Below are positions 1-13,500 of a DNA stretch of 64,000 nt, in pieces. Every line of letters starts with the position of its first letter. Positions within the stretch are counted from its first letter, which is position 1. The DNA lies in the NCBI GenBank assembly GCA_030248065.1, contig JASAMV010003682.1:1-64000 (forward strand), written 5' to 3'. A model generated the notes under the pieces. It made no database searches. It had not been told where the DNA came from and saw only the letters and a list, made by a program, of their open reading frames with translations. Made by a program: the position numbers and the translations under genes. The DNA is from Rhynchonema sp. JSB1_4 (Eukaryota > Nematoda > Chromadorea > Monhysterida > Xyalidae).

Positions 1-173
1 ACAATTGTTTTTACAATCACACAAGCGAATAAAAGCACGAATAATATTATGACACGTAGATGCACGAACAAAACACACACCACAACAGTGAGAACGAGCA
101 AAAATTCAACAAGAAATTTATAAAATAAAACATGATCATTCATTTCATTTTCTTGTCGTCAAGAAAACAAAAT

Positions 174-3100
174 TCACTTGCGTGCCGCCGCTTGTGGCTG
201 CTTCTTCAGAAAAACGGAAGAAACGCGTTTCGGTGGACTGTTGCCCGTGCGACGCGTGCTTCTGTAGAAATTTGTTTTATTAGTTTCCTCAAATATGACC
301 TATAATGTAAAAATGAGTCGTACTTTTCGGTGCCCAGCTGTTTGTCGTCGACGTGCAGTGTGGATGGCTTGACGGGCAACTTGGCCTGACATCGCAACAT
401 CACCGTCTTTGTCACCGCGATCGTCTTTTTCGGCGGCGCAATCGACCGCGGTCGCACAACTTTCGGACTCGGCGCACGTCCGCCACCGCTGCCACTCGAT
501 GTGGTGATGGTGGTGGTGGTCGAACTGCCACTGGTGGTCGACAATCGGCTGGTGGATTTGGGCGGCAGCGATCCGTTGGAACTGGTGGATTTGTTGATTT
601 GCTGCAACGATGATGGTCGTGACAACGGCACCGGGATGCGAGACGCCATGCTGTTGCGACTCGACGAACGCGACGGTGTTTTGGATGATGTTTCAAGTGT
701 GGTCGGTGCCACGTCGGTGCTGGGTGTGCATGGAGCAGTGCTGCTGGCTGGGAGACGGATGGGACGTAGCGCTGCTGCAGCTGACATGGGTTGTTGTCTG
801 TAAGCACCAGCCAGTGCCACGGTGCAACTCTGCGATCGCTCTATGAATGATGATGGTGCGAAGCCTGGGTGAGGGACTTACTTTTAATAATAATTCCAAT
901 CGAAAAAGCAAAAACAATATCCCCCAAATTCTCTAAAGCGCAAGCACCGCCACCGGAAGCTGTTGCGCCCCTAAACCGCCGTCGGTGGCGGTGACGCTTT
1001 CGAGAGTTTGGGTCAATGGCAATTAGCAACCAACATTTGTCGACGAGTCTGGCCGGCACACTGCTGGATTTGGGCACCCGTGAGTCAGAGGGCAGCCGTG
1101 TTGGCACGAGTGCAAATTGCGGTTCGAGTGCTGCGCGTTGCTGTTCCGCTGATTTGGTGATGTAGGACTCGACTAGAAGGCAAACACTACTTTGTTAACT
1201 GTCTCGAGAACCCGAACAAAGTATAGTCAGTGGCGATACTGGCTTACCTCTGAGCGGGTTCGTCCTCTGGAATGGGAGCATTGACAATGGCTGCAACGCC
1301 ATGATCAGTCGATCGAACAGACTACGGTAGCCGGTGAGTGCGCGTCGCATCAGCGCTGCATCGTCGTATGAGTCGGTGATGATTCGGTCTTTTAACGCCA
1401 AATACGACAGCCAACAATCCAAACAGCGCAGTCTGCAGCAATGTGGTTGATGTTTCAAGTCTGTTGGACTGAGCCTAAAGTTTCGCCTGAGCTATTGAAC
1501 CAACCGTAGCAGTCCCTCAACGAACGCGACAAAGCGTTCCGATTCATTACGCGCTGCCTCGCCGCTCCTCGCTGCCACCGTCGATGAAAGTTCGGCGACC
1601 AGTGCATGGATGGATTTGGTGGCCGGACCTGGACAACATGAATTCAAAATCGATTACCTAGAAAACATGTTTACAATTGAACAGATGTTTGGCGCACCTA
1701 ATGTAGCAGCAGATCGGATCAAATCCCAACAATTCTTGCCGGGCAGCAAGCCATCCGACAGCAAACGCTCGAGACCCGGACAGAGTGAGTGACGGACGAG
1801 ACCCAGGATAATGCCATCCTTGTCGATTGGCGTCATCTGGTCCTGAATTGGGAATGAAATTTCTTTGGTAATTTTTCGTTAATGACAGGTTTTTTCAATT
1901 AATGACAGACGTTCAGTTAATGCATAACCTGATGTTGCGAAAGTATCAACAAACCTGCTGGAATCGGAATCGTGAAAACGCTGAAACGATCTGGTCGCAT
2001 ATCCGAACGACGGTGTCGACCAGTTCCCGTTTTTGCCTGTACATCTGTGTGCGTCTCACTGCGCTCTCTTGCGGATTGCGTGTGCTCTTGCCGTCACTCG
2101 ACCACGCCAGCGTTTGTTCCCGGAATTTCTCGACCTTAAATCACATAAATTTAGTATTTTTAACGGAAAACACATTGAGTAAGCAAGAACGTGCCTGTTT
2201 TCGTTCCAGCACATCGCTCGTGGAGCAATCACAGTAGAGTTGTCTCTGATCGCGGGGTTGCGCCCAAAGTGGGGGGCTTTGACTGGTGTTTGGACTGCGG
2301 ACACCTGAAATACAAAGCCAGTGGAACACATGTGCTTAGATACATATTACGCACTTGCTCTTAATTTATTACAAATCCTTGGTCGACAGCCACAGCACCT
2401 ACCAAAACACGTTGCGCACGGTTCCGATTGTTGCGTGCTGGTGGTGTGACCAGACGGAGCGCTACGTGAAACATCACTGGTTCCCGCTTGCAACGAGTAA
2501 AACTGCGGCATTGTGCTCGAGTCACGTGACCGGAACTCGTATTCGCTGCACATTGTCGGTGTTGCGTCATGGTCATACGGACGCGGTGTGAGCTCCTGAA
2601 TGTTACAAAAGGGTTGCCTTGATAAATCAGGGTTATATGATGGCATCAGACTTCTACATACCTGGTCATCATCCGACGTGAGCGTGCTGATTGATAACCG
2701 TCGTGCGACCACGTGCGGTTTGAATGGAATGTTGTCGGAGTTTGTGTGTTGATATTGATTGGCCGGCGGCATGCTGTCCGCGCGACGACCGTGCTCTGTA
2801 ACTAACGTTGTGTAACTGTTTCGTAATGTACCCGCATTACAATCTGCCGAGTGCAACCTTTCTCATTGTTCGTCCTGTACGCTTCACATCTGCGTGCCCT
2901 GTCCGCATAGGCCATATCATCGTGCGACCAATCACTGCTGTTGTCCGTGTCCGCATCACTTTCGGTCGCACAGTAGTTGGCGTAGTAGTAGTCGTACTGC
3001 GGACATGGTTGCATGAACTTCTGACGCCATCGACGTAGCGTTGACGTGCCTCCTGTGGTGATGTTTCAAAATATTTTCATTTTATCTTTATCCTTCAACT

Positions 3101-6100
3101 TTGATCTTGTCTCAAGATAAAATTTTTACCCGAAGTTGCCATCGTATGCGCATGCGTGTGTCTGCGTGCCGGATTGGTTGGTTTGCCACTGCCACCCGCG
3201 TGCGTGCAACACGCAGCCGGCACACGCTGCACGCAACAACGCGCGCGATGCATGAAGTGGTGATGGTAATGATGTTGATACCTCGGTGGCAGCATGGACT
3301 CGTGCAGACAGTTGGTGTCGTCGGGCAGCGTCGAACATTGACTGAAACATAAAGAATGGATGTACAGTAACCCGGTTACGGTAGTCGCACTACAGTAACC
3401 CATGTCAGGCAACACACCAGTCCTTGTGACAGGTGGGTCTGTCGAATTGTGCCACGTCATCTTCGTGTATGCACTCGTATGTGCGATGTGAGTGCGCATA
3501 CCGTTGCCAGGCCGGTCGACGACGATGGCCGGGTTCGGATCTCGGTCGGGTCGGTGCACGACGGTTGCCGCCTGAAACAACAATGGCAGTTCATCGATGA
3601 TGAACAGGATTCCTTGAAACACCAGGCTGCCAACAACCCTTACCCGGCAATTTATCAATGTTCAACGTTGTGTCCTCACTCAACAGTTGACTGTTGGTCT
3701 TGAAGAACGAACAGGCTTGCGCCACATCATTGGGCAGCAACGTTGCCAATGAGTCCCAATCGGCGATGTGCGATGGGCCGGATGATGACCCCAGGCCCGA
3801 GTCACGATCACGAGGTACGCCACTCGCTTTGGTGCTTGTCGGGGAGACTGCAAATTGAATGACAACCTATTTTTGGCTCGCCTGCTTGAACACACCGCGA
3901 CCACTGCACTTACCATTCACCGGTGGTCGCATTTGTCCCAACGTGAGCCTTGTGGGTGGTGGTGGTCCATTCGTCAGTCTTGGCTGTTGTTGTTGTTGTC
4001 CCATTGTGGTGGTGCGCAGGGCCGCATCAGCCAAGCGGTACAAATCGATTGGTGGTTTTGGTAGCACATCGGCTGATTGGTTACGGAACACCGGATAGCC
4101 GACTCTTGGCCATGAATGTTCACTGGCACTGCGATGGGGTGGTGTGGACAGCACATGGGGCTGGTTGTCCTCCAAATTCACCGGGGTTTTATCGTTAGCT
4201 GTTGATGTGTCCTTGTTGCCGTGCTCTGATGTTTCATTAGTGGTGCATTGTTGCAACAACAACTGCAATTCCGGTTGCAGATAGTTGGCGGGCGCGAGCA
4301 GGTCGTGCATTCGTTCACTGGCGCTGCGTGACCGTCTTGGAGTTGAATGCTGCTCTGACGAGTGCGGCAAGGCCGGTGGTGGCGGTGCCTCGTCAGTGGT
4401 GAGGAATGCGACCGGGAACGGAGGAACGGACGGCATCAGCTCGGGGATGGCGTGTGCCATGCGAAGGAACTCGAGGTTGAGATTGCTGGCCGCTGACTGC
4501 AGGTCGTTGGTGGACTTGGAATGCGGCCAAGCGCCGATCGCCGTTTGAGTGTCGACACCGAGATCGAAAATGGCCGATGGTGCAGCCTTGTGCGTCGGAC
4601 TCGTCTGCACACCTTGACTGACCAGTTTGGGCTCCTCAGTCCGATTGCGCCGTCGACTGCGCCTTGGCGACACGGATGGCGACTGGTCATTGACGATGGC
4701 ACACTCGGACTTGTGCAGTAACGTGGCGAACGTACGTGGCGGCTTGTCGGGTGCCGGGTCAATCACGTCCGGGTCAACCAACGCCCAACGATCGACGGCC
4801 GGGTGCTCGTCAGTGGCGGCCATGGCGCGGGCCTCCTCAGCAGCCAACGCGGCTTGATGCACATTCTGCACGCCGGTGGTCGATGGCGGCGCGAAACCGA
4901 TGACATTCTGATTCTGATCGATGTACTGTCCATCGCCCATGTAGTACTCGGCGTACTCGTAGTCCTCGACTGACGCCGGCACTGGACGGTAATCGGCTGA
5001 TTGGTTGTCACCGGTGGTCGTGTCAATGGAACTGCAACACAAACTCAGTGTTGAATGGAACAGCAACTGGTCACCCTTGTCGCAACTGATTGAAACATCA
5101 GCCACTCACCGATCATCGTCGATTTCATGTTCGTCCATCATCATATCATCCCGATCACCACTGACGCCCAGCACCACCCCAGCGCCGTAGTACTGTTCGT
5201 CGTTGTCGAACTGTTGCCTTTGCTCCTCCTGCTTGGCCAAGCGCTCGCGGAACATTTCGAACAAGGATTTGGGTGCAGCGGGCACATTGGCTGATGTCAG
5301 GGGTTGTTGTTGATTGTGAATGGATGACGTCATCGAAGTGGTCAGGTCATAAATGGGCATCGGTCGATCGATGGTGGTGACGAGGTGCTCGCCGGCACCG
5401 AGATTGGTCGGAAGGGATGTTGACTTGGGTGTACCGCCACTCACATTGCTGCTGCTGCTGCTGCTGCCTGAATGCGCAAGGAGATGTTGGGTTTTTGTGT
5501 TCAGGTTTGGAAACTAGACATAATCAGGCATCACACCTGCTGAATATGTGGTATCAGTGTCATGTGCCAGCTGACTGGTGTGACGTGACGACACACCGCC
5601 GGATGTCGGTGTCGCATCGCACGAACTGAAAACACACAATGGGCGATAAAAAAAGCCGCTTTTTGCAAACACACCAAAACCGCCTGTCGTCAGATTAGTT
5701 GTGGCGGGCCTATAGCACAAACGAAAATATTTCATCCAAAAACGTCCCTGCTCGTAAGTTTATACGCCTGAACTCGGCAAAAACAGTAGGTTTTCAGCTA
5801 ATGGGCCGCGTTGACCGTTTGCGGAATGCTCATTTTCAAGATCCACAGCGGCAAAAGTTCAAGCTGCGCATTTACACAGATAATGGCAAACCTTGTTGAA
5901 CGAACGCTGCTGTGTTTGTCACAATCGAAAACGGGAAAAGAGTAAAGAACTACGGGATCGTAGACAAAAAACGTTTACTGACACATATAACACACAGCAG
6001 TGGACTGACCGTCTGATTCTGCCCCAAGTTGTGAGATTGGTGCCATCCGAGCTGCCCGAGACGGCCGATTTCAAACATTCGTTTTCGTCGATCGGCTCCA

Positions 6101-9100
6101 AATGCGAGGTCGTTTGTTCTTGACGTTGCGAAATCGAAATGAAATCGCCGGCATCCGACAAAGGCGCATCCGAGTAGCAGTCGGTGAAATGGCTGTTACT
6201 AAAAGATTTTCAATTTTTAAAATTTTTTCCAGCGAATTTGTTGGTAAAAACAGCAGCACCGACCCGCCGTGATTCGAGCTTTCTTCGACGACGACATCGA
6301 TTTGAGCTGTTGACGCGATCTGGGGTGCGGTCGATTGTGCGGCGCTGGTCGAATCCAACATCTTGGAGAACGTCAGACAGTAATCACGTTTGCGAGTGGC
6401 ACATGCCTGTAAATACAGTTCAAGCGCTTAGTTGTTGTGCCAAACGACAACTTTTAGACTGTCGCACACTCAGAACCTCACCTGTCGTAACTGAGCCGAA
6501 GTGACCATTTCACTGAGATCCAGACTGTCGGTGGAAATCAGTCCAGCGCCCCCGGCCGCGATCAACGCCTCGATCTGTTGCGGGGCATCGCCTTCCTCCA
6601 GAATCAAGGCCGATGAGTCGAATAGGCTTTCGCCTGAAGCATCTTGTTGATTTGGCGGCATCATATTGCCTGATTGATCAAGGATCCAACCTGAGGACAG
6701 CTCCAACGAATGTTGCTGCAGCATTTGCGGCGGCGGTTGCTCTTGTCGGATGTCGGGATACTGATCAAAATTGATCCCTGCAAAAAGTGACGACAAGAAT
6801 AACGAACAATGCTTTTTTAAAGCAAGAATAATCAACTGTCACCGTGAATGTTTTCGAACGCGGTGATTGGGTTGTTCTCATCGGCATACACATCCGACGT
6901 TGACATCTGCAAGTCCATCCCGTCCATTCCGTAACCGCGATTGTCCAAGTTGTTGTTCGCCGCTCGCGGTCCGTTCAGCAACAGTTCGGTCGCTGTGGCG
7001 TCGTTTCCAATCGAAATGTACATCTTTTGATTTCGAAACGTCGGAATCTGCTGGTCGAACTGTGCGATGTCCTGCATGCAGCGAAATTCCTTTAGTTTAA
7101 AGGGGCCATGCCATATCACCTAATATCCATGAGTCCTCCCATAAATGTGACAAAACGTTCGCACCTGAGTGTTGAGCTGATCATCGAAATCCAACTCGGC
7201 AATATTCGCATCATAGTCCGTTGCCCATCGAGTCTGTTGTTTCTGCAGCCAGGATTCTGTCAGGCACGACGTGGGTTGGTACGGCGCCGTGCCCGTTCGA
7301 TGCCCTCCTCCCAGACCCGCACCGGCCCCGGGTCCATTGTGATGTTGCAAGCCCAGAATCAATTGCATGTCCTCGCTGTCATCCTGTTAATAGATGGAGT
7401 GACTCGTTGATGTTTCATTCGAAGTTGATGAGTCACGATGACAGTGTTGTTGTTTTTTTAGTTTATGACATTTGGGTTGCTTTTGCTTCTGCTGGTCTGT
7501 CTGTAATCTGGCACGTGTGTGTGTCAATCTAAGATGTGTAGAGGAGCACAGTTTGGTTGAAGGGCGCCAGCTCGAAGAAAAGACCGTGTGAAACAAAATA
7601 ACTAAATTAAAAACCGGCTCGCAAAACGAGACGCGCGGCAGCAGCAGCGCAGAAACGCCGCGGGTTCTTATGCCCCATAGGGTGTTCCCGGCAACGTACT
7701 GGAACAAAGGATGGTGATTCACTATGCATGGAAACATAAATAAGCAAACTGCCTATCCACATCAAACTCTACACTCCTTGAAAAGCTTGCACTTGACAGA
7801 AACGCAAACGCTGGTAGACCGTTTGGCACTGAAATAGCGGCTTTGCTCGTTCCGAATCTCTGAGCGAAGGCTTGTGAACCACAATAGCAGCAAGTAAGAA
7901 AATGTCAGTCGAAAATTAGGTTTTTCTGCACGCATGCAATTCAAAACAAAACGAACTGCTAATGCCATGTGTCTCCATGATTTATTTCCAATATTCGAAA
8001 AACACACCATGGTTTGCCATGCGCTACGTCTTTGAGCGAATGAGCAGAGCCAAGCACTGCCTGCCTGCCTTGTCCACACAGAATTCCAACCTTTCCTAAC
8101 CTAACCTACAATAAACATAAAAATCGCTGATGAAATAAAATGAACTAGAAAACAGAACTAAACCTGACATACCTACGTGTAGGCGCATACGCATGTTGTG
8201 CAAAACACAGCACACCACAATGTGAATATTTTTATAATGCGCATTGGGTCGGTGCACGGGCTGGATTTTTACATCAATAACAACACACACACACACACTG
8301 AGCTGGAGGCAGCCACTCTGACGCATAATACAGAGAACGCACAGATGTGTACGAATACTAATGACAGGGCCCCTTTAAAGAAGATAATGCCTGCGCTGTC
8401 CTTTGCCAGCTAGTGAGCGACGCTTCATGAAAAATTCAATCGTGTCTAAATGGATGAACTGTACTTATGCTAAACTAGCCGGAAGCTGAGATAAGACGCC
8501 GCCGCTGACTCCGTAGCCGTTTCAAGATCTAGAGTGGAAGTGGTGGCGAAACACAATACCACAGCATTACATCCCGACATTAGGATGGGGTTATCTCCGC
8601 GCACAAATTCACGGCTGGAATAATGTGCGCAGATGTTTAAGGGTGCATTGCATTCTAGTGCTGCGTTCAGGGTTGTTTCAAAAAAAAAAAGTGGTCAATT
8701 AAAAAATTTTTTTTTAAAAAAAAAATTTTTTTTTTTGAAACTCAGATTTTGCTTTTTTTTTTTAATAAAAAAAAGTTGCCCAAAATGGGCTAAAATGTCC
8801 AAAAATGGCCTTTTTCGAGGCAAAAAATTGGCACTTTTTTCTGTGGACGAGACAATTTTTCCATAATCGCGCCTGCGGCGCTCTGTATTGTCCCCAAATC
8901 CGTACAGGGATGCGCGGGGCTGGTCTTTTATAGTAATGTGGCACCGATAATGTACTACTACATGCTACTACACATGTATATATGCAGGTCTGGTGCAAAA
9001 CCGGGCGCGCAAAGTCGATCTGACGCGCAAGATTTGGGCTGTAATCGATATTTTGATGGTCGTATATCAGATATACGGCATTAGATGCATTAAAATACGT

Positions 9101-10521
9101 TGTACGGCATGCTACAATACATCAGAGTAACATCGTTAGTGAACATCAACCTCAGACTGGTCGGAGACCATGGAATCTGCACAATACTACCGGGTGTCAC
9201 CACACAAGTTCGGTCTGAGGCGAAAATTTTTCAATTTTTGAAAAATATGTTGTATCGGTTTCATTTATCCTGAAACGTCGTTTGCAACACTTTTTCTAAT
9301 AAAAAAATTTTTCGTCAAAAAAAAATCAAAAAAAAAATTTTTTTTTTAAAAAAAAAAAGCTCGTTAATAAAAAAATTTTTTTTTTCAACCCTGGCTGCGT
9401 TCGTTGTTGGGTTGTAGTGCGGTAAAAGCGAGAGGCCAAAGCGCAACGTCAAGGGAACGCGAATTTACGCCTCTGTCCGCGCGTTGAAAATTTCAAGTCT
9501 CTCACTTTGGTGTGCACATTATCGCCGTTGCTGAACTGATTTCGCAATTTCAATGGTGTGAAAAATGATGGCCGCTAAAGAATGTTCACTGCGGTCGTTT
9601 GCGGTCGTTTAACTGTGTTGCGCTTAGATAAGTTATCTTTGTCCCTGCATAAGTGATGTTGCCCGTGGGAATAGAAGTACAGTGCTGCGCGTTGATTAGT
9701 TGATCGTTGTTGTTTTCGTTTTGTTTAGGCCGGTTTCACAATGCACGCTAGTGCGGGTTACGGGTCAGGCATTTTCGGGTGTAGCAGTGGATACAGAAGT
9801 TATTTCCTCATAATTCTGGTGGTACCGTTGTGATCAGGGCATCGAGCTTGACATGCCTGTCACTTTTGATTTCAATACCTACACTAAAACAGAGACCACA
9901 TTTTTCGCCAATCCGCAACAAGTAATGTGGGTTGGCGATGAATTATAGGCTCAGTGACGGCCAAGGACGGCCGTTGGAAGCCCATACTTTGGTAAAGAAC
10001 TCAGGCAAATGATGCGGATTCCCTGATACCAAAATTAGACGCAAGTGTGTTAAGGGCTCGGGCCGGGCTTACAGCACATGGTCTACCATATGTGGTCATG
10101 GAATGCAAGCCGAAACCACAGGCCAAGGTCGATGTGGTTGTATTTCTAGTGCGGCGCCTAGTCTTAGGTACAAGCTTCGTCTTGTTCAAACCCTTATGGT
10201 TTGCTGGTGGCTCCGTTGGCAAACATAATTATTGTCTTTCTTAGTCTATGTTACTGTTTCTTCCTTTTACGTTCCCAATGTTATCCTAATTCAGTTTGTT
10301 CAATTTCCATGGGACTACTAACTGTTAAGATGCATTGTGAACCGGCCTTTATGTGAAGATAAAAATATAAATAAACGGATGGTAGTTTCGGAACTTTGGA
10401 AACAAACCTGCAGAAACGATCCATCCTGTGAGGAGCGATGTGACGGCGAATTAAAGTTGATGTCGCTGCCGGCCCGATCCGGCGTACCGAATCCAGCTTG
10501 CGAATCCAATGTTAACATCAT
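174..10521 (-). CDS. RUSC1/2-like RUN-domain adaptor protein, at least 19 coding exons
   Basis: RUSC proteins are vesicle-traffic and signalling adaptors. Exons I can support, in transcript order: 10408-10521 (start MMLTLDSQAG), 7165-7383, 6843-7071, 6482-6777, 6264-6406, 6010-6198, 5110-5467, 3914-5031, 2858-3052, 2662-2795, 2403-2595, 2174-2304, 1955-2134, 1658-1842, 1505-1567, 1248-1432, 977-1172, 324-797, 174-261. Phases agree except between 6010 and 5467, where a small exon is probably missing. The first half is disordered, Pro/Ser-rich and acidic. The RUN domain is encoded by 2134-1248; its landmarks are QKRELVDTVVRICDQIVSAF, GLVRHSLCPGLERLLSDGLL and LIMALQPLSMLPF, as in RUSC1/RUSC2. 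The total, about 1,560 residues, is close to human RUSC2 (about 1,516). The tail is Ser/Thr-rich then basic; I see no C-terminal SH3 domain. Four bases precede the ATG after a splice acceptor, so a non-coding 5' exon lies upstream. Family is fairly sure; exact orthology is inferred. Confidence 0.72.
7384..10407 (-). other. First intron of the RUSC-like gene
   Basis: The splice phases of exon 10408-10521 (38 codons, phase 0) and exon 7165-7383 (phase 0) match, so these 3 kb are intron. They hold the hAT-like element at 8668-9393 with its long A/T homopolymer runs, a short CA tract near 8282-8299, and no other coding signal I can support. Confidence 0.6.
8668..9393. mobile_element. Non-autonomous hAT-like DNA transposon with 8-bp target duplication
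   Basis: The element starts CAGGGTTG and ends CAACCCTG, a perfect 8-bp terminal inverted repeat typical of hAT elements. It is flanked on both sides by GCTGCGTT (8660-8667 and 9394-9401), the 8-bp duplication expected of hAT. Just inside each end are long runs of A and T. The 726 bp contain no transposase reading frame, so it would need enzyme from elsewhere. It lies in intron 1 of the RUSC-like gene. Confidence 0.85.
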
Positions 10522-10525
10522 GGTC

Positions 10526-13500
10526 CTGTAAAATAAATTTCGTCTTTGCCCCCGAAACACTAGAAATTCATCTGTTCTTGATGGATTACGTTTAATAGCG
10601 ATATAAATAGCTCGACATCAGACAATTGGACAACCGACACGAGTCTCTGAGTCAGAAAAGAAAACTTCGACCGATTACCGATACGAACCTTCTATAAACG
10701 CAGCGATGGTTGTATGGTTTAGTCTTCCGCTGAGAAATGTGATGTTTGAGACTTCAAGATGTTACTGATGAGGTATAGTGCCCCCTGCTTCGAGCCCTCT
10801 CTCACTACAATCAATTAACAGTCAAGTCATGTTTGTGCGTCCTTCACAAGTGGCGATCGCGCGACTGTCCGCTTCCCAGGGGGCACCAGGCGGCTAAATT
10901 AGTTTTTGTCGCTCTTCGCCCCTTCAGTTTGTGGGTTGAGTTGACCAAATTTGAAGAAAGCTTGTTTATGATCAGCCGTGTATTGCCTTGAAAGTTGTGT
11001 ATGTTTCTCGCAGCTGAGTATCTGAAGAAAGCCTTGTTTTTGGTAATTTTGGAACTGGAAATACGTTTGTTTTAAACAGTGGTAAACTATTGAAAATATA
11101 GATGACGGAACAATACGGCATCTGAATCAGAAACACTTTCGAAACCTTATGGAAACAGAGTAACAAGACAGACACACCCCACATGGGGTACGTAACTATA
11201 CCCGGCAAACTGTTGCTATTGTTGGTCATGTTATACCTGGTTTTGTTGCTGGGGCAGAATGAGTAATCAATAATAAGCAGACTGCAAGAAGTTGAGGAAG
11301 CAGCTTTGTGTCCAAAATGTCGGTGAATACTCGTCTACATTACTGTATGTATGGTACTGGACATCCAAGCAACCTATCGCTCCCAATACTGCCCGTTACC
11401 GGACCGAAAGTGAAGGCAATCACGGTGGTTGCGCCACAAAGCTGATCTCTCTCAGAAACCCATGACAGCCCAAGAAAGCAAACCATTTTGTGGTGCTGCG
11501 CGCGTAAACAAGCTTTTTATGTGGCTGCACTGCAATGGCGCGCAATGCTCTTTTTATGCGATGGTTAGGCGGGTGCAATCTTAAGCAAACCAGAGATGTC
11601 GATGCAAAAACATGCAAAGCATCGCTGCGTCGACGGAGCACAAAATGAAACTCAGATAAATCCCGACTGATGCAAAGCTAACGAAGGAGTGGAATTAGAA
11701 AAGAGCTCGGGTCTTGTTGGAGTTATATTTCGAATGACATGATGCTTTGTGCAGTTATACTATACAGATGACAACAATCCAAAAATTGCCAGTTCATCAG
11801 AATAATAAAGAACACGAACGTGCTTTGCATGCAGCACACACGAGGTCACATGACTGACTCTTCTGAAGACGTGGTATCAGGCTAGGCTAACTCAAAGATA
11901 TACACTATAATATACAAATGTGCACGTGAGGTGAGGTGAATGGTTTGTTTTGGTCAATTGGTCCGATGCGCCACGTATACCAACATCTAAACAGAGTTAC
12001 AGCTCACACATACGCGCGCACATGCACACGAAACCTACGAAAGTAAAACTAAAGTGGGCTGCGTGGTGTTATCAATAGAACCGGAGCAAAGGCAGTGACA
12101 TGGCCCACACAGCTTAGCTCGACCAGAGGCCATAGCGGGCTGCTGCCGGTACCGCATGAGTAATGTGTACATACCGAACATGATGCTGTGTGCGTCTGAC
12201 ATGACGTATACATCGGGAGGGGCTGTAAGGGTGCCAGAGGCCATGGCCAACCCACACAAACATGCCTATGCACACACACGTTTAGTTCCAACAACAAGCC
12301 CGGAGTCTAAATGGAACCTCCGCCGTGGTCATGGTGCATGTACACATATGTATGTATGTATGTACAGGCAAGCTTTGGTTCAGCCATGGTTACATGCGGC
12401 AGCTGAAAAGAATTGATTTTTCTGCTATTGCATCTTCTCCCAAGCTTACATGCAGCGCACAAACCAAAACAAAAAAACCCCCCCACCCCCCAAACCACAA
12501 AAAAAACCACCCCCCACTACTTCCCAACAATGCATCTTTTCCCAAGCTTATATGCGTGTACCCTTCGGAGCTGCAACGCGTGCACAAGCGCGTTAGCACG
12601 TTTCTGTGCTGCTAAGCTATGACTTGATGTAGCCCCTGCCCGGCTACGGTAACTACTGTACCACCACGCACACCAACTTCACTTCAACTGATATCGATTT
12701 TGCAGTTGGCTCTCGAAGAACCTCGAAACTCAGGCGGCAGCCCACGCTTTAGCTACACATGGACGGCGCAGCATTTGGCGGTGTGACTTTGTGTGAGCCA
12801 CCATCAGCCACAACAACACGGCAAACGGTGATAAAACAGGCGGGGACTGTCCTTGGCCGACATTGAGCGCCAAAAAATGGCACTCTCGCTATTTGTGTTC
12901 ATTGAGATGAGAGAAAAATCGTGCAGATTTGCCTAACGCAGTCATGTGTTTAGGGTGGGGTCAAGGGTTAAGAAAATGTTGTTCGAAAGCACAATGAGAT
13001 GTTTTGAAGACGTCGTTATATTGTTGTTGCATTTTTATTGTTATTCATTTCAACAAACATAAGTATATTTTACGCCCACCGAAGTTCTAAAAGCGATGTT
13101 TTTCCATTTGCTAATAAAGAGAGCGTGTTAATTTAGTACGAAGTGGCATTAGTCGGGAGGTTTTTTGAGCTATGGCCTGACAAAAGTATGTACATACATC
13201 AAGCCAACAACAAAAACTGAAAAGAAAATGAGCGCTCAAAACATTTTTGCGTTCAAGACAAAACGACGTGGTTCTTAAAATGAGCAATTTCTACAACACC
13301 CGAGTCGGAGTAGAGTTCCATCCAAAAGCAGACATTGGCTTTCAGCATTTAGCGGGCCTTCCACGTTAACAACAATACCTGATGCATTAGCAAAGTGCCT
13401 ATAGTGTAGTAAACTATGTAGGTACGCAGAATTCGATAAAGCTCAGTTGATATATTTGTATGTAATGTCGTTGAACAGATATTGTTGGTGTCGGTTCTTG

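Noticed and set aside
206..917. Several long plus-strand and other-frame readings over the last coding exon of the RUSC-like gene
   Set aside because: Shadow frames of the Ser/Thr-rich coding exon 324-797.
3095..3658. 187-codon minus-strand frame inside the RUSC-like gene, including QCSTLPDDTNCLHESMLPPR
   Set aside because: Exons 3914-5031 and 2858-3052 already join in phase across it, so it is better explained as intron; an alternative exon is possible but unproven.
8098..8113. CTAACCTAACCTA as telomere-like repeat
   Set aside because: Only two units and inside an intron; too short to mean anything.
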